Assembly (NCBI GenBank): GCA_018398765.1 | Contig: JAHBMJ010002172.1 | Location: forward strand, 1-21,549 | Direction: 5' to 3' | Source of the DNA: Chromera velia | Taxonomy: Eukaryota; Sar; Chromeraceae | DNA: 21,549 bases | In this document: in pieces, positions 19,825 to 21,549 of the stretch | How the letters are laid out: each line of letters begins with the position of its first letter | Position numbering within the stretch: the first letter of the stretch is position 1 | Program-made: the position numbers and the translations under genes | Notes under the pieces: generated by a model | Databases searched by the model: none | Told to the model about the DNA's origin: nothing | The model's input: the letters and a program-made list of their open reading frames with translations, nothing else

Positions 19825-21117
19825 CTAAGCCAGGTGGAGCCGAGCTCCTGGCAGTCCATGAGCATGCACGCCTTGTCGAGATCCTAGCTCCATCAAAGAA
19901 GAGACAGTAGGTTTAACGAAGACTGATTCACTGTGGGTGAATGATCAACTGCATTCAGAAGGCAGCTTGAATCTGAAAGGGGAAATTCAAAAGGCACTGT
20001 GAGGCAGACAATATGACTGTACTTGCAGCGCAGGACCTGGTACACGAAAAAAGAAATACAAACGAGTTAGATATGTATAGATCAGATTTTCTTTTTTTTT
20101 TTCTCTTCTTCCATGCTTACATGCAAGCGTGTCGCTAGGCGTGTCGCCGACTAGGCTTACTCTGCAACTTGCCAGGAGGCCCCTAGGGAGGCCCAGGATT
20201 TTACATAATTTTAGGCTAGGATTTTCGCGGATTTTTTCGAATTTGAGCTAAAATCTTAGCAGAAAATGTATATAGGATTTTTACTAAGAATCTAGCAAAC
20301 TGTTTCAAAAGTTAGCTAGTATTCCATATCTTAAAGTTCACTAAAAGGCTAGTAAAAGCCTATATTAAATAGCTAAAATCCTATAAAATCTGTTAAATCC
20401 TGTACACTCCACTAGGATTTTAAGTTTTTGAAATCTTATAAATTCTTTAATAGTTCAAATCCCATGAAAGATCCCACTAACTAGCCCACTAATAGCTTAA
20501 AATTCTGTAAAGGCTATAGCAGTACATGTGGGGTCTAGTATGCTAGGGTATATTTGTTCTAATATAGTTTTATTATATATGCGTACAATCAGAGTAATAT
20601 ATATATTGAACGTAACATAAGGGCCATGATAAGGCGTCTTAGCCACTACTAGACTAGCTACTAGACTAGCTACTGTAATAGAAATCATAAAACAGGGGAG
20701 GGTGTCCGAGAAGGGAAGGCGGCGTGTAAAGCAAATTTTGGCAAAGTACTAGCATTGGTTCCGTAACGATGGAGGTGGCGCTATATGAAGTAGCTTACCA
20801 TAGATAGCAGACTATGTCTCATAAATCAGCATCATTCATGCTCAAGCATCAAAGGTGTTTAATCACGGAATTTATTTATTCACTAGTTACTCATTTTAAA
20901 AGTAATATAATCAGGAATATATTGCTAAATTAATTAAGGGGGGGTCCGGGGGGCGGGGCCGCCCAGGCTACATTTTTGATTTTTTTTTAAAAATACAGTT
21001 TATGACTATAAAAAATTGGTTTTGAAAAAGATAAACAGGGGCTATCTAGCTGTTAGGCACTGTTAATAGGCAGTAGTGTAACAGTTACTATACTAGACTG
21101 TGTTACAGTGTTACTAG
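19825..21117. other. AT-rich repetitive intergenic DNA
   Basis: No gene seen. A GC-rich lead (20120-20200, with GCTAGGCG and CCCCTAGGGAGG) gives way to AT-rich DNA. In it, TAGGATTTT (20212, 20273, 20412) and its inverse AAAATCCTA (about 20375) recur. A 12-bp unit ACTAGACTAGCT is tandemly doubled at 20648-20671. A short G-rich patch lies at 20939-20968. The 21000-21117 part precedes the reverse-transcriptase ORF and may be its 5' UTR. Confidence 0.5.
20210..20425. repeat. Interspersed and inverted TAGGATTTT motifs
   Basis: GGCTAGGATTTT at 20210 and ACTAGGATTTTA near 20409 face AGCTAAAATCCTATA near 20371. These are dispersed sub-repeats on both strands inside an AT-rich block. Probably the body of an uncharacterised repeat; its ends could not be fixed. 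Confidence 0.45.
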
Positions 21118-21135
21118 AATTTTATAAATCAGAAA

Positions 21136-21549
21136 ATGGGAAGAAAATCTCGTGGGCGTCATGCATTTGGGCGAGAGATTGTGTGGCTGAAAGCAAAATC
21201 GTTTAGAGACGGGCACCCTAGACAGCTCTCTGAACTGAAGTGGCGCCCACTGGTATCGTATGCGAGGCACGCATGGAGAAAGCCCTTTTCGATTGTGTAT
21301 CGGTTATTGAATGGATTGCTTTCCACTTTAAGTCCGCATGCGACCTTGTTTTCACCGTTTACTTTTATGCAAGACATCGGAAAATTTAATGGGGGGTCGG
21401 GAGATATCGAATGCGCCCATTTTACTGCTGTTCGGGGAAGGATGTTGCCGTCTGTTTCGCATTTTAGTCAGATCTTCGTTCATGTCGAGGACATTAAGAA
21501 CTTTTATCCTTCAATTCCCCGAGCATTGGTTCTTCATTTACTTTCTTGT
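21136..21549 (+). CDS. Reverse-transcriptase ORF of a retroelement, 5' part, cut by window edge
   Basis: The frame opens after TAG at 21115-21117, has its first ATG at 21136 and stays open for 138 codons to the end of the window. Near residue 36 it reads WRPLVSYARH, like the RPxxS motif at the start of many reverse-transcriptase domains. This is followed by RLLNGLL...LFSPFTFMQDIGKFN. At 117-128 it reads VEDIKNFYPSIP, matching motif A, with D119 as the likely first catalytic aspartate. Motifs B to E would lie beyond the right edge. The lineage (Penelope-like, LINE or another protist family) cannot be decided from this part. The upstream AT-rich DNA may be the element's 5' end. It may or may not be the same family as the LINE remnant at 1092-1361, since no shared segment is available to compare. 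Confidence 0.65.
   Translation, partial: MGRKSRGRHAFGREIVWLKAKSFRDGHPRQLSELKWRPLVSYARHAWRKPFSIVYRLLNGLLSTLSPHATLFSPFTFMQDIGKFNGGSGDIECAHFTAVRGRMLPSVSHFSQIFVHVEDIKNFYPSIPRALVLHLLSC

Noticed and set aside
21159-21377. Minus-strand open frame near the right edge
   Set aside because: It is antisense to the plus-strand frame carrying reverse-transcriptase motifs.

Overview
The window looks like nuclear DNA of a protist. There are no operons or Shine-Dalgarno sites. Coding sequence is split into many exons with GT-AG introns, nearly all ending in TGCAG, and gene islands of high GC alternate with AT-rich, repeat-filled stretches. Domain content (many FYVE, ankyrin, ubiquitin-like and Cys/His-repeat segments) and repeated TGCATGCA palindromes would suit a chromerid-type alveolate alga such as Chromera, but that assignment is an inference and other algal or alveolate protists are possible.

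Layout. (1) 1-4340: gene-poor, AT-rich DNA. It holds a long poly(A) tract, a 27-bp tandem repeat, the degraded 3' end of a non-LTR retrotransposon (about 1092-1361), a small DNA transposon (MITE) with 16-bp terminal inverted repeats and a perfect 8-bp target-site duplication (2743-2999), and a GAGT microsatellite (3154-3305). (2) 4634-6942, minus strand: gene A, an array of about 22 copies of an 18-residue Cys/His unit. Its frame is broken twice, and a 38-bp tandem duplication covers the start codon. Possible 5' exons lie at 7064 and 7624. (3) 7625-8534: intergenic, GC-rich then AT-rich. (4) 8535-15269, minus strand: gene B, 11 exons that I spliced by hand into 1273 codons plus stop. It encodes a PH domain, four ankyrin-type repeats, an intact FYVE finger and a low-complexity tail with a coiled coil. 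(5) 15270-15945: divergent promoter region. (6) 15946-19759, plus strand: gene C, 7 exons, 554 codons plus stop. It encodes an N-terminal MGCVSS lipidation motif, three ubiquitin-like folds, a Cys-rich zinc module and a C-terminal RING finger. (7) 19760-21117: AT-rich, repetitive. (8) 21136-21549, plus strand: the start of a reverse-transcriptase ORF that runs off the right edge.

How the genes may work together. Gene B should bind PI3P on endosomal membranes through its FYVE finger. Gene C looks like a membrane-anchored RING ubiquitin ligase with ubiquitin-like domains. They share one 676-bp promoter region, so co-expression and a joint role in endosomal ubiquitin signalling is a reasonable but untested guess. 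Gene A has no assignable function. Exon coordinates come from reading splice signals and frame continuity; the gene B exon 6 donor is the least certain junction.
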